A DNA stretch of 64,000 nucleotides from Zygaena filipendulae. Lineage: Eukaryota > Arthropoda > Insecta > Lepidoptera > Zygaenidae. The position numbers and the translations under genes are program-made. Positions 21,801 through 30,792 of this stretch are shown here, piece after piece. The notes beneath the pieces are model-generated. The model was given only the letters and a program-made list of their open reading frames with translations. It was not told the DNA's origin and made no database searches. Position 1 is the first letter of the stretch. Each line of letters opens with the position of its first letter. The stretch spans positions 1,890,001 to 1,954,000 of the forward strand of contig OU015666.1 of NCBI GenBank assembly GCA_907165275.2. Reading direction: 5' to 3'.

Positions 21801-22280
21801 TTGCAAAGTAACTGCTGTTCTGTACATATTTGGACAAGGATACAATTATAGGAACAAATAAAGAATTACAGGAAGTCATCCCAAGCCGAAATTATCAGGT
21901 CAACGTCACTTTGTGAACGTATCAACGTAACTTGTGCTTACACCTACATTTTCCTAAAAAAACAACGTCACCGTTCTGAAGAAAGCGTTCATTGACATCG
22001 CTTTGTTTTTCTTTTCAATGCGTTTTAAACCCGATTCAGATCAAATAAATAACCCGACCAACCTACGCGTCGCGTTTTACAAATGTTTTCATATGAATTT
22101 TAAATGCCGTTTGCCGTCGCATTATGTCAATTTATCGATTATTATGATATTTATGCAGGTGAATCTTACCACAAACTTGACTCTACGTTGATAATGAGCG
22201 CATCCAACGCGCTTCTCACCATCGCTCTCGTTGGCTTTTTCACTGTTACCGTTCATTATCTGCTCTGTTTCTTTAGACAT
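15578..22280 (-). CDS. RCHY1: RING finger and CHY zinc finger protein 1 (RCHY1/Pirh2 E3 ubiquitin ligase)
   Basis: Complete gene on the minus strand. The coding exons are 22280-22170, 20670-20509, 19895-19737, 19204-19022, 18688-18593, and 18280-18191 (stop) or 18280-18195 spliced to 15839-15578. The short form is 266 aa, close to human RCHY1 (261 aa). The spliced form is 352 aa with a Ser/Gly-rich tail. Visible domains: CHY zinc finger from GCAHYQRR (residue ~26) through exon 2 ([20 protein letters not shown]); CTCHY-type finger in exon 3 ([22 protein letters not shown]); RING-H2 in exon 4 ([24 protein letters not shown], ~154-197); C-terminal zinc ribbon ([16 protein letters not shown]). 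RING-H2 E3s of this family ubiquitinate p53 and other targets in vertebrates; the insect substrate is unknown. All junctions are phase 0 except the last (phase 2). The gene is divergent from yellow. Confidence 0.9.
16351..17759 (+). pseudogene. Tc1/mariner transposase split by a LINE insertion
   Basis: Uninterrupted reading frame from ATG 16351 to 17208 (286 codons). The N-terminal helix-turn-helix region contains [19 protein letters not shown]. The DDE domain has IFTDEKCF (first Asp), VQDNARTH (second Asp) and [12 protein letters not shown] (Glu), with 35 residues between the last two, so DD35E. After QRWEN the frame runs into foreign sequence. The true C terminus resumes at about 17613 ([17 protein letters not shown]) and stops at 17759 after GGYTSY. 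Without the insertion the protein would be about 335 aa and free of stops, which suggests a recent element. Confidence 0.88.
17209..17612 (-). mobile_element. 5'-truncated non-LTR retrotransposon (CR1/L2-like) inserted in the transposase
   Basis: On the minus strand the frame reads [20 protein letters not shown], then [34 protein letters not shown] and [10 protein letters not shown]. This is the C-terminal end typical of CR1/L2-type reverse transcriptases. The minus-strand 3' end is a short (aaat)n-like tail at 17208-17232. The insertion lies between codons 286 and 287 of the transposase. The tail obscures the exact target duplication. Confidence 0.82.
18191..18280 (-). CDS. RCHY1: RCHY1 exon 6 (zinc-ribbon exon, two possible ends)
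   Basis: Acceptor gatattccag precedes 18280 and the frame reads [20 protein letters not shown]. Two endings are possible: AAG TGA at 18196-18191 ends the protein, or the same bases form donor aa|gtgagt at 18194 and exon 6 stops at 18195 in phase 2. Both are compatible with the sequence. Confidence 0.88.
   Translation of the reverse strand, partial: LSTVKFHVVGLKCQHCGAYNTCQTNGFHK
18593..18688 (-). CDS. RCHY1: RCHY1 exon 5
   Basis: 32 codons ([26 protein letters not shown]), phase 0 at both ends. Acceptor atatttctag, donor aag|gtgacc. The EVA.TPMP segment matches the conserved linker after the RING in RCHY1. Confidence 0.88.
18820..18915 (+). repeat. Repeat fragment ending 'gaacctcctcctttttggaa'
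   Basis: The sequence gaacctcctcctttttggaa followed by gttggttaaaa recurs at 63939-63971. It is therefore a dispersed repeat tail, here in RCHY1 intron 4. Confidence 0.6.
18958..18997 (-). repeat. Duplicate of the 3' end of RCHY1 exon 4, lying in intron 4
   Basis: About 36 bp matching the last 12 codons of exon 4 ([11 protein letters not shown]) with few changes ([11 protein letters not shown]). It starts ~25 bp after the exon's donor. The copy has lost the donor GT (aatgcatc instead of aatgtgag). Confidence 0.85.
19022..19204 (-). CDS. RCHY1: RCHY1 exon 4 (RING-H2 exon)
   Basis: 61 codons from [20 protein letters not shown] to DMTN, phase 0 at both ends, donor aat|gtgagt. It carries the Cys/His pattern of a RING-H2 finger: [20 protein letters not shown]. 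It is the most conserved part of the gene. Confidence 0.92.
19450..19645. repeat. CCGGAT-rich repeat fragment
   Basis: gccggatgctgtgccggaaa, then ccggatgcgccggatatccg and further atccgtatcc words. It resembles the ends of the element at 13880-15076. It lies in RCHY1 intron 3. Confidence 0.5.
19737..19895 (-). CDS. RCHY1: RCHY1 exon 3
   Basis: 53 codons ([20 protein letters not shown] .. [10 protein letters not shown]), acceptor cgcgttccag, donor agg|gtgagt. The Cys pairs continue the zinc-binding array of the CTCHY finger. Confidence 0.92.
20304..20460. mobile_element. MITE with 27-bp terminal inverted repeats in RCHY1 intron 2
   Basis: tagagtgtgcgcaagataag..ctgcgc at the left and the complement at the right. 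The outer TA is present on both sides. It ends 48 bp from the 3' boundary of exon 2. Confidence 0.8.
20509..20670 (-). CDS. RCHY1: RCHY1 exon 2
   Basis: 54 codons starting [20 protein letters not shown] and ending CGVRFGK. Acceptor cacattcag, donor aag|gtaatt. It holds most of the CHY finger ligands. Confidence 0.92.
20695..21208 (+). mobile_element. Family A variant split by a family B insertion
   Basis: Starts atgggcttgccaaccaaaat, is interrupted at about 20741-20948 by family B, then resumes aaaaatactggacacatatt and ends attttgattttcacaccc. The palindromes are altered to gaagtcac and gtgacgtcaa. Confidence 0.75.
20741..20948 (+). mobile_element. Family B repeat nested in family A
   Basis: From tacctactaatattacaaat to gtgaaaccgcaggaaacagc then tagt, with the ccaaaattcttgcggaattt block before the end. 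Confidence 0.8.
21296..21385 (+). mobile_element. LINE 3' tail (gaatgccactgtggcatt type)
   Basis: gaaggttgactgacagagaa then tgccactgtggcattaggtc, ending cttaaataaataaa. The same tail occurs at 28005-28163, 35628-35740 and, diverged, 44708-44788. Confidence 0.75.
21535..21727 (+). mobile_element. Degraded family B fragments
   Basis: Two blocks end in aaactcatgcgggtgatt and actcgcgcgggtgaaaccgc followed by gcagctaa. They lie in RCHY1 intron 1. Confidence 0.55.
22170..22280 (-). CDS. RCHY1: RCHY1 exon 1 with start codon
   Basis: ATG at 22280-22278 opens 37 codons ([20 protein letters not shown] .. [12 protein letters not shown]) up to donor gtg|gtaaga. The acidic/polar leader followed by the CHY start (GC.HY) matches the family's N terminus, and the join to exon 2 restores ..[11 protein letters not shown]... 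Confidence 0.88.
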
Positions 22281-23644
22281 TTTTAATCAAACTGTATTAA
22301 CACAAATACTACCTACATCACTTGAGAGTTGGGACTCGTCAACAATATATTTTTTTGGAAAAATAAAAATATCATCACGCACGATTTGTGAAATAGAATG
22401 TGTCACACAATGATGTGTGAAATGTGTCCTGTGAATTGACATTGAGTGATTGGCATTTGGCTTGGCATCTGTCTACGGCATCTGTGGTCTTTGAATGATG
22501 TCAGTCTTTCTTTTTTCTTTCTTCTTTTTTATGGACTTTCATTAAGTCAGTTTCAAGTAAATTAATTGGATCAATGTATTTTCTATTAAATGCTTCGTTG
22601 TACAGTTTGAAATTGCAAACTACGGTACTATAGCTTACAAAAAATTTCGCGGAGCTCTTGGAGGAAACCGAAGAAATCAGCTCGAAATGTTATATATCTT
22701 CTTGAGCACATAAAAAAACCATCTCTGTGAAAATTATTGTCCAATATAGCACCTTATGAAACAATGAACTGAAATTAAATTTTTAAACATTTTTTATCGA
22801 CATGAAATTAATGACCGAAGTTCAAACCGCCATCTTTGATTCCCGCCAAAAAACTCCAACATCCGTTCTTCATTTTTTGTTTTATAGGGAAGGCAAAAGA
22901 ATTTAAGTCTATACAGCCAGTTCAAATGTTTTTCTTTTCGGAAGTTATTTACATTAAAATACATAGGTAAGATGCATTTAGATTCTAGAAGCAATTCTTC
23001 TCAATCGGACCTTAATAGGATGCTCAGTAGGGAGTTAACCTCCCAGTGAACACCCCATTTCATCTCGTGGTTAACGTGGTTTATATTGTATAAACGTGGT
23101 GAATTTTGCATAATAGTGATCAATTAATGATAAACAGTATGTGGAAACAGTGAAATAAGATAAAATGGGGTGTTCGCTGAAAGGTTATCGTTTTACCACC
23201 GAAGTATTTTAATGTGAATAATTTCGGAAATGATATAAATTGGCTGTATGGACTCAGACTCCTTTGCTTTATCTATAAGGGGTAAATTTAACAAAAAATA
23301 TCTCTAATTGACTGTAGCGCCCGCGCCATAGTACCTACCTACCTATCCAGGTAACACGACTTGGCTGTATGACTCAACAGCCCTTGCCTGTCTCAGAAGG
23401 GGTGAAGACAAAAAACAATAAAACAATCAGGTAGCGCGAATTTCAAAAAAAGCAACAAACCATAAAAAAAACATAAATGATCTTAACTATTATTCGGCAA
23501 AAATAAACCACCAAAAATTTTAATGTTAAAGTGGGGTGCTTTACTAATGTATGCTTGTAGGATAAAAAGTTCGCATGACTCTTTGCTCAAAAGCATCACT
23601 TCTTAAAACAATAAGATTGTATCAGATAGTTACGAAAAGTTATT
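22281..23644. promoter_or_regulatory. Divergent intergenic region between RCHY1 and yellow
   Basis: 1.36 kb separates the two start codons and must hold both promoters and 5' UTRs. I see no clear TATA/initiator pair. It contains an imperfect inverted repeat (agtgaacaccccattt near 23045; aaatggggtgttcgct near 23165) and fragments shared with the repeats at 10976-11621 (gggaaggcaaaagaa near 22889). Confidence 0.55.
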
Positions 23645-23891
23645 ATGAAAACAGTTTTCTGCGTATCTGTTTTGTTGATACTCAAATTCCACTTAGCACC
23701 GTGTTTGATACCTCCCAAGTTTCAATGGAGTTCTATAGATTTTGCGTGGCAGAGCTGCGAACGTTGCGGCGAAGGTTTGACCAAGGCAAAGGCAGTTTCA
23801 CAAGGACTCTACGTCGTTGAACACAACTTACCAACAGGCATAGCCAGATGGAAGGATAAGCTATTTATTACCATTCCTCGGTGGAAAAAAG
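23645..23891 (+). CDS. Yellow-family exon 1 (start, signal peptide)
   Basis: ATG 23645 is chosen because a hydrophobic signal peptide follows at once, then FQWSSIDFAW, the usual start of the mature domain. Donor g|gtaggt at 23892, phase 1. Confidence 0.88.
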
Positions 23892-26800
23892 GTAGGTACC
23901 TACTACTTTTATCACGTTTCTTATTTTTCTAGGCGAGACCAAAAATCCCACTCCTTAGAAAATTGGCGCTATGCTAGTGACTATTCATTCAGGTTAAGGT
24001 AGTTCATTACTCTTTTGTGACAATGATCCTTAATTTGTCGGTTATTATTAAAATAACCTACACAATGCTAGTAACTTCCATCAAAAAAATCTAAATATTT
24101 TACTGGCGTGGACTTGACTCCCAAGTCAAAGAAACTTAAAAATTAGGTATAGCTATTAATTACAACAGACGTGTCGAATGCTTTTTATAAAAACCTAATG
24201 AATAAGATCTGTTTATGATTATGAGGTTAGGCCGATAAAATGACAACAATGTCATTTTGGTTGACACAACAGGTGTACCAGCATCCCTTAACTACGTTTA
24301 TCTCAACGGCACTCAAGATCAGCCACTAATACCTTACCCTAGTTGGGAAGAAACAGGTGTTATGGACAGCTCAGGGCAACCTCGACGCTTTACCAATAGT
24401 TCTGTCGTATCAACCTTCAGGATACATGTGGATACGTGCGATAGATTGTGGGTTGTTGATAATGGTGTTATTGATATGATGGGTGAGTCTATATTGAATT
24501 CATTAGATATTACTTTTTATTCTTGTACTTTGTCTTTCCTTCTTCGAAGAAATTTATAATTAGGTACTAGCTGTTCCCCGTGGTTCCACCCGCGTTAATT
24601 TCGGAGTTTCCGCTAGAGTTCCGGGATAAAAGTACCCTATGTCCTTTTCTGTCCCTGACAACGTAGGCGGTTTGACTTTTTCCGTCACTTCCAACAATAA
24701 TTATCGTTATATTTCAGAACTGATTTACACAAAACCTGAAATGAATCTGAACCTGAATCACTGAATCACTCTATCTATTGGTGAAAACCGCATGAAAATT
24801 AATTTAATAGTTTTTGAGACAGACAGACAAACAGACGTGGCGGAGGACTTTGTTTTATAATATGTAGAAAGTTACGCACTGTATTAGGTATTAAGAATTT
24901 TTTTATTTTTCAACATGATGTGGAAGTAAATCTGTTGAAGGTTTAAATTAATTAAAATTTTAGCTCTGAATGTAAACTTGCCACCCTTATGATGATAATA
25001 ACATCAATCTGCATGCAGCGTGACTGGATATTTACCTGAAAAATAGCACATAATTCTAGTCTAATAGACCACTTTGTAGTTTTTTCACAAATACAATTAA
25101 GTAATTGTTTTAATACATTATTTTAATTCAAGGTGAAATTAAACAAGTGGTGGATCCTGCGATATTGGTATTTGACCTCAATACTGACAAACTGATTCAT
25201 CGTTACGAATTGGAAAATAATGTTTTACGTCCTAATTCGGTGTTAGCAAGTGTCGTAAGTACAATTTTTTATAATAGAATTTTGATTCTGCGTTTCAGTA
25301 ATATACAGCCATAGAGATAGGTATTCGCTTTTACCACATTATCCCGAGAACTGTCCTGCGGACTACTGTAGTCCGTAGGACAGTTCTTTTTCATAGGGTA
25401 ATTTTCATAGGTAAAATGTCCTGTGGACTACAGTAGTCCATAGACTCTGTGGCAAAAGGACAGTTCATAGTGTATTAGCTACTTTCAAATCTATACTCAA
25501 AGTTTGCTTCATAGCAAAAATGATAATAATCTGGGAGACTGGTCACCTAGACAAAAGTAGATTTTTGATTGGAAGTTTTTACGTGACCAAATGAAATGAC
25601 AGTTTTCTATAGGTACATATCTTAAACGATTGCAGAATTTCAATTTTGGCTAGGGGGGCAGGGCGACGAATAAATGATCGTAGTAATTGTGTATTAGTAT
25701 TACCTATGTATCTAAGTATTAGCACTATAACGTGGCTTTCAATAGGTTACCATGATTACCCCTAATCAAGAGAACTGGTTTCGGTTCTCGGCAGGGGTTG
25801 CTTTTGTGTGATGAACACAGAGTCCGACTTTCGACATACTTGATAATTAGCTTTCTTAATTTTCTAGATAGTAGACATAATCAACAAAAACTGCGCTGAT
25901 GCATTCGCTTATGTAGCCGATATGGGCTCAAACGCCATTATAGTGTATAGTTTGAAAGATGATGACTCATGGCGCGTCGAACACCGCTACTTCCACTTCG
26001 ACCCCCATGCCAGTGTTTATGTCGTGGGTGGTATCGAGTTCTTCTGGAATGACGGAATATCTTCTATGGTGTTGTCCAAGTCTAAAAATCATGGGTTAGT
26101 ATCGTATAACTTAAATATTACCACATAATAGGATTCAATCTAATAAAGTTAACTATAGGTATAGGTCCCTTTTCTGCTCATAAACTTTAGCATTGCCTAA
26201 TTTTATTAATTTCGATTTTGTACAGATTTCGTGATTTGTATTTACATCCAACATCCAGCACCAAACTGTTTAGGATGTCCACAAAACTGTTAAGAGACAA
26301 GTGTGGCTGTAAAAATGATTTGGATAGTGGAGTAGAGGTATTGAGATTATTTATCATTCACATGAAACCATTCAGTGACATGCCTAACAGCCGCACTCAT
26401 AGTCGTTTTAATGATTACTTACCTGATTTTAAGTAAAGATTTTTAAAACAAAATTGCCGCAATCAGAGACGTTCCTCAAATTACCTAATGTTAATTAGCA
26501 TTTAACTCAATTTAACTTAATTAGTCAAATGTCAATTAACATTAATGTCGAACGTCTCTAATTCCGGCAATTTTGTTTTAAAAATCTTTACTTAAAATGG
26601 AGTAGGTAAGATAATGATTAAAACGAGTGTGGCCGTAAAACTTGCAATGAATAAAAAAATTATCTGTATTCTTTCTAATTAATTGTTATACTTTTATAAA
26701 GAAAGATAAATTATGAAGGGGGTGAAAAACTGTGTGAATAAATCTATTTTGAGTCGTGCGTTACTCCCTAGAACTTGGCCTAAAGAAAAACTATTCAATG

Positions 26801-28763
26801 TAAGCGTCATAGTAAGTTTACAGATTTATACCACATAAGTAAAAAGTCGCAAAAAAGATTAATATTTATTAGTGATTTGTTTTGAGTAAGCCAAAATAAT
26901 ATGTATATATTAGAGTAAAGCTTTAAAATGTTAAAAAGGCCGCGCTAGAACGCATGTAGCAGGTACCTACTTATAAAGTATTTTTCTGGAGTTGGCATAT
27001 TATTCCCCGTATTGTGGACTTGAGTTTTAAAGCTTGTTTCTCAGACTTTTTATTTTGTCTGAGGCTTGTTTAGATTAAATATCTGTAAGCCAGTAGAAGT
27101 TTTGTTTGTGTACTTCCAGATTATAGGCGACAAAGGGAACAAATCACAAGCAACAGCGGTCGATTTGGATCCGAACAGCAACGTACTGTTCTACACACAG
27201 GTCACGAAACATCTGTATTCTGTATTTACATAATAATAATCTGTATGTACATAATAAATAATTAATATAAATAAAAATCAATGTTTGTATGTTTGTCCTC
27301 TATGCGTTGCGAAAACATTGGTCTGATTGTGATGAAATTTTGAAATTCTCACTGATAAAAAGTGTAGGTATCGTAAGTATGAGTAAAATAGATTTTTGCG
27401 ATTGCAGCTAAATAAAAACGGCATCGCTTGTTGGAACACGGATAAGCCGTTCAAAAAAGAAAACACACCGGTGCTGGTCAGCGACTGCAACCTGCTGGAG
27501 TTCCCGAGTGATCTCAAAGTGAGCTCATGTTGGCTATTCTTTAAAACAAGCCACACTAACGGCCGCCCTCAGAGTCGTTTTGATGATTACTTATAATTTT
27601 AAGTAAAGATTTTCAAAACAAAATTGCCGCACTCAGAGACTTATGATAAAACTAGCTGTGCTCGCGGTTTCACCAGCGGTAATTTCGGAGTTCCCGCGGA
27701 AATTCCGGGATAAAAAGTACCCTATGTCCTTTTCTGTACCCCTGTAAATGTGCATGCCTTTCATCCAAACCCGTTCAGCCGTTTTCGCGTGATTGAGTAA
27801 CAAACATCCAAACATCCACATTTATAATATTAAGTAGGATTAAGTAATTATTAAAACGACTCTCAATGCGGCCGTGAATCACTGGTCTTTAACGAGGCTG
27901 TTAGGAGATAACTGGAAGAAATCGTCACGCGTCACGTATGCAAAAGGCGTTATGTACCCTCCATGCAAATCGAGACGTTACGTCACTCTCCTGTTTGTTT
28001 TACTAGGCCTCTTTTATCATTGCCCACCCTGCACCCCTAGAATCTTAAAAGAGCTTAAAGAAGGAAGGTTGACTGGTAGAGAATGCCACTGTGGCATTAA
28101 GTCCGCCTTTTGTACCATGTGCATAAAGTGTGATAATAAATAAATAAATAAATAAAGAGTACCTAAATATAATTCTACTGTCGATTTTTCTAGGGTGGGC
28201 GGCCTGCCTATACTGCGACCTCATTAGGTACTTTTGACTTCTGTTAGATAGGTAGGTAGGTAACCGCCGCACTGAGTCGACTTTAATGATTACTTAGTTA
28301 AGTATAGATTTTTAAAACAAAACTGCCGCAATCAGACAAGTTTAATAAATGAATGTTAATTGGCATTTAACTAATTAAGTTACATCTCACTAAATGCCAA
28401 TTAACATTAATTTACTGAACGTATAAGTAAGTAAGAACTCTGATTGCGGCAGTTTTGTTTTAAAAATCCATACTTAACTAAGTAATCATTAAAGTCGACT
28501 CTGAGTGCGGCCGTAAGTGTCTAAACTATCTCTGTTTACACCAAATATTATGCCAACAGGTGGACAACGAAGGTAACGTGTGGATATTGAGCAATAGACA
28601 ATCCAGATTCCTCTATGACACGATGGATTTCAAACAAATCAACTTCCGCGTGATGACGGCGCCGGCCGCGGCGCTCGCGCAGGGCACCGCGTGCGAGAAA
28701 CTGACCGGCATCGGCAAGGCGTTTAGTTTCGTTAAAAAATCCAAATCTTTTGAAAAGAAATGA
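23645..28763 (+). CDS. Yellow / major royal jelly protein family, complete gene
   Basis: Eight exons (23645-23891, 24273-24482, 25133-25254, 25868-26094, 26226-26337, 27120-27200, 27408-27518, 28560-28763) join in frame into 437 aa, a usual length for the family. Residues 1-21 form a signal peptide (MKTVFCVSVLLILKFHLAPC), so the protein is secreted. Family landmarks are GVPASLNYV (83-91), PYPSWE (103-108), CDRLWVVDNG (138-147), ADMGSNAIIVY and GDKGNKSQATAVDLD. Yellow proteins form a beta-propeller; different members act in cuticle melanin patterning, dopachrome conversion or development. I cannot assign the subgroup (yellow-d, -e, -f, -h, -x) from memory. Introns carry three foldback elements. 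The weakest junction is the exon 6 donor (cag|gtcacg). Confidence 0.92.
24273..24482 (+). CDS. Yellow-family exon 2
   Basis: Acceptor gttgacacaacag and donor g|gtgagt. It encodes GVPASLNYVYLNG, YPSWE and CDRLWVVDNG. Confidence 0.9.
24568..24868 (-). mobile_element. Family B repeat in yellow intron 2
   Basis: Starts ctagctgttccccgtggttc and contains gggataaaagtaccctatgt. The 5' part is unusual, with gacagacagacaaacagacg. Confidence 0.7.
25133..25254 (+). CDS. Yellow-family exon 3
   Basis: Acceptor ttttaattcaag; completes Gly153 and reads EIKQVVDPAILVFDLNTDKL. Donor gtc|gtaagt, phase 0. Confidence 0.88.
25335..25475. repeat. Palindromic repeat in yellow intron 3
   Basis: gaactgtcctgcggactact continues into its own complement (agtccgtaggacagttc), a ~40-bp near-perfect hairpin. 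A second pair (aaatgtcctgtggactacag / tagtccatag) follows. Confidence 0.7.
25744..25860 (+). mobile_element. tRNA-derived SINE fragment
   Basis: Contains tgtgatgaacacagagtccg and an altered B-box-like ggtttcggttctcgg. It is related to 62738-62830 and to the reverse-oriented copy at 59868-60010. Confidence 0.5.
25868..26094 (+). CDS. Yellow-family exon 4
   Basis: Acceptor taattttctag, donor gg|gttagt (phase 2). Encodes IVDIINKNCADAFAYVADMG and the following beta-propeller blade. Confidence 0.9.
26226..26337 (+). CDS. Yellow-family exon 5
   Basis: Acceptor ttttgtacag; completes Gly269 and reads FRDLYLHPTSSTKLFRMSTK up to DSGVE. Donor gag|gtattg, phase 0. The frame stays open into a foldback element, which is intronic. 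Confidence 0.87.
26386..26637. mobile_element. Foldback element, copy 1 (yellow intron 5)
   Basis: About 250 bp, nearly all stem. aagatttttaaaacaaaatt on the left pairs with its complement at about 26570-26590. The outer ends are ccgcactcatagtcgtttta and taaaacgagtgtggcc, and the centre pairs ttaattagcattt with aaatgtcaattaa. The ends read taacagccgc / ggccgta. Confidence 0.88.
27120..27200 (+). CDS. Yellow-family exon 6
   Basis: Acceptor tacttccag; 27 codons IIGDKGNKSQATAVDLDPNS to FYTQ. The donor cag|gtcacg is off consensus, but frame and family similarity support it. Confidence 0.84.
27408..27518 (+). CDS. Yellow-family exon 7
   Basis: Acceptor gcgattgcag; 37 codons (LNKNGIACWNTDKPFKKENT .. 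LEFPSDLK), donor aaa|gtgagc, phase 0. Confidence 0.9.
27557..27873. mobile_element. Foldback element, copy 2, broken by family B (yellow intron 7)
   Basis: The left arm (27557-27645) matches copy 1 (gattttcaaaacaaaattgc). The short right arm (27839-27873) is ttaaaacgactctcaatgcg then gccg. Between them sits a complete reverse-oriented family B copy. Confidence 0.8.
27650..27838 (-). mobile_element. Family B repeat inside a foldback element
   Basis: actagctgtgctcgcggttt to tttataatattaagtagga, with the full aaattccgggataaaaagta block. It interrupted the foldback and removed part of its right arm. Confidence 0.85.
28005..28163 (+). mobile_element. LINE 3' end with short coding remnant
   Basis: The frame [20 protein letters not shown] is followed by gtaccatgtgcataaagtgt and a (taaa)n tail at 28138-28157. 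It is a 5'-truncated non-LTR element in yellow intron 7. Confidence 0.7.
28261..28515. mobile_element. Foldback element, copy 3 (yellow intron 7)
   Basis: About 255 bp with two ~105-bp arms: gatttttaaaacaaaactgc on the left, its complement on the right, and outer ends ccgccgcactgagtcgactt / aagtcgactctgagtgcggc. It ends 45 bp before the last yellow exon, so its arms and that acceptor would lie in one pre-mRNA structure. Confidence 0.9.
28560..28763 (+). CDS. Yellow-family exon 8 (last)
   Basis: Acceptor tatgccaacag; VDNEGNVWILSNRQSRFLYD, then FRVMTAPAAALAQGTACEKL and a basic tail KKSKSFEKK before tga 28761-28763. Confidence 0.9.
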   Translation: MDNEGNVWILSNRQSRFLYDTMDFKQINFRVMTAPAAALAQGTACEKLTGIGKAFSFVKKSKSFEKK

Positions 28764-29397
28764 GTTTTCATCGCTAGCTGCCACAAAATCATTACATACA
28801 ATATAGTACATACTGTATTTTTATGAACATACAAACATACAGAACGGTGCAGGTCGAGTCATAGATTTTTAATTGTTTAGGTAGGTATTCGAAAAGTATT
28901 CAAGGGCATTGCATCCAATTTTCAATAATGTTAGGCAACAAAACAAACATTTCGAAGTCCGAAATTGGTAAGTAAAAAAAAAAATACCAAATTTTGAGAT
29001 TTTATCTAAGCGGTGTCAAATTATTTTATACTAAACATACACTTTTCTTACAACCTGTAAGAAAAAATAAAAAAATGTATTTAAATAAATCACAACCAAT
29101 AAATTTCAATGTAATATTTATTTTTTTTATAATATACAACGTGGGTTTGTTAGAGCTAAACGTGTATTATAATAATTATTAAATTAATTAACTAATTAAA
29201 TTCTCTTTTCTATGTGTACGAATGATATATCATATTTTATCCTCGTGTCATACACGTGTAAACTCTCTGCATTTTGTTTAGGTTTTCATGACACTTCAGT
29301 CTTTTCACTAGAAAATAATTGTTTTTTTTTTCTTTAACCAAAAACTTCGATACATACATACATTCAATCGAGTCGTTTGTGTCGATAAAAATCAATA
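28764..29397 (+). other. Yellow 3' UTR and downstream region
   Basis: No coding sequence. Candidate poly(A) signals AATAAA are at 29066-29071 and 29098-29103. Nothing else was recognised up to the family B copy at 29398. Confidence 0.55.
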
Positions 29398-29578
29398 TCC
29401 TACTAATATTATAAATGTGAAAGTGTGGATGTTTGTTACGCTTTCATGCCTCAACCGATCATTATGAAGTCTTGCACACGTTGTCAGGGGTACAGAGGTA
29501 CATAGGGTACCGTTTGTCCCCGAATTCCCGCGGCAACTCCGTAATTACCGCGGGTGAAGCCGCGGTAAACAGCTAGTA
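29398..29578 (+). mobile_element. Family B repeat, near complete
   Basis: tcctactaatattataaatg to gtgaagccgcggtaaacagc then tagt. It shows both termini of the family (TC.. and ..CTAGT) and the ccgcgg-type inverted pair near the 3' end. A short second 3' end lies at about 29800-29849. Confidence 0.85.
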
Positions 29579-30200
29579 ATTATCTACTTTGTAAATTAAT
29601 AAATAAGTGAAGGAACTAATATCTAAATACTAGTACTAATACTAGTATTTGAATAAATTAACAAACATATTTAAAAACATGTGTCACTAGCAGTTGTTGG
29701 ATAGTTCATTTATCGAGGCTATAGAGGTAACATCACGCTACGACCGAATAGAAGCGGAGTAGCAATGAAAATTGTTGCAAAAACGGGAAAAATTGTACCT
29801 ATTCAGAACTTGAAAGTAACACGGGTGAAACAGCAGGGCACAGCTAGTAATATATATTAAAAATTATTATAAGTACTAGCTGCATCAAACATTCAAAATT
29901 TCGGACGAAAAATAAAACTAGAAATTAAATAAGTACGCCCGACAAGTGGCCCTTCGCTTGAACGATATCAATGCTTCATTCTCTTTGAATATTGAAGAAA
30001 GAGGCATACAACTTCTACTTCGCCACAACATGATCTATCTAAATGTCTCGTGCTTCGTGAATTTATAATTCATAAAAATAAAATAGAATTTTTATCTAGA
30101 AAGCATCGAAAATAGTTTTTTTTAGTCATGAAAAAACCTACCATTAAAGTTTTTATTAATGTTATTTAATATCTGTAAAATATATATTATTTACAAGAGG

Positions 30201-30206
30201 TTTATT
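30201..30206 (-). promoter_or_regulatory. Candidate ORP9 poly(A) signal
   Basis: tttatt on the + strand reads AATAAA on the gene strand, 467 bases after the ORP9 stop. It is the first canonical hexamer I noticed downstream. Confidence 0.4.
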
Positions 30207-30672
30207 GCTTTTATAGGCCTTGGTAATAGTAAAATATAAATATAAATAAAAAATAAAAAAATAAAAAAAAACCGGTAGGTTTTTCGCATGAAAATACCTA
30301 CCTACTCGTTGATAGGTATCAATTCTAATATCCTAAAATAATTTATACAAATTGAAAATAGAATAGATTATTACTCTAAAAAATAACAGTAAGTTCTCTC
30401 TCTTTCTCTCTAAAGTAGCAAATTTACAGAGGCCAACATAATCTTTCATACAAATATGAACTTTATCGTAAGAGACGAAAGACGAAAATCGCTATTCATT
30501 TTCTAAAGGCTCTCGTGGCCCGTGGCTAAACATTACAGACTCAAGCTTCGAACATTGGTGCGTCAGAAGAATCGAACTTTAACCATCTACAGGGTCCGTT
30601 CCGACGTGACATAGGAATTTCTACTTATAACGACGTGTTTAGAGTTCACATTCGCTCGTGCAGCGAGTCCCA

Positions 30673-30792
30673 TTATCTGGAATTGTTGGCCGTCTCGGCG
30701 TTTTTGTGTTGGGGCGTTACGTTCGATGTCTCCAAGCGTTTCCTCAGCGGCGTGTTGTACTCCCAGCCGTCGTCGCCTTTGGGACTGAATAG
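30673..30792 (-). CDS. OSBPL9: ORP9 last exon
   Basis: Acceptor ttcttcag; [20 protein letters not shown], then a polar tail ending ETANNSR and TAA at 30675-30673. It matches the conserved ORP9 C terminus (..W.Y..PL.KRL). Confidence 0.88.
   Translation of the reverse strand, partial: LFSPKGDDGWEYNTPLRKRLETSNVTPQHKNAETANNSR

Noticed and set aside
26218..26436. Yellow exon 5 extended to 26436
   Set aside because: The extension enters foldback sequence; the family continues at 27120.
27396..27596. Yellow exon 7 extended to 27596
   Set aside because: The frame runs past a good donor into a foldback element; the real exon is 27408-27518.
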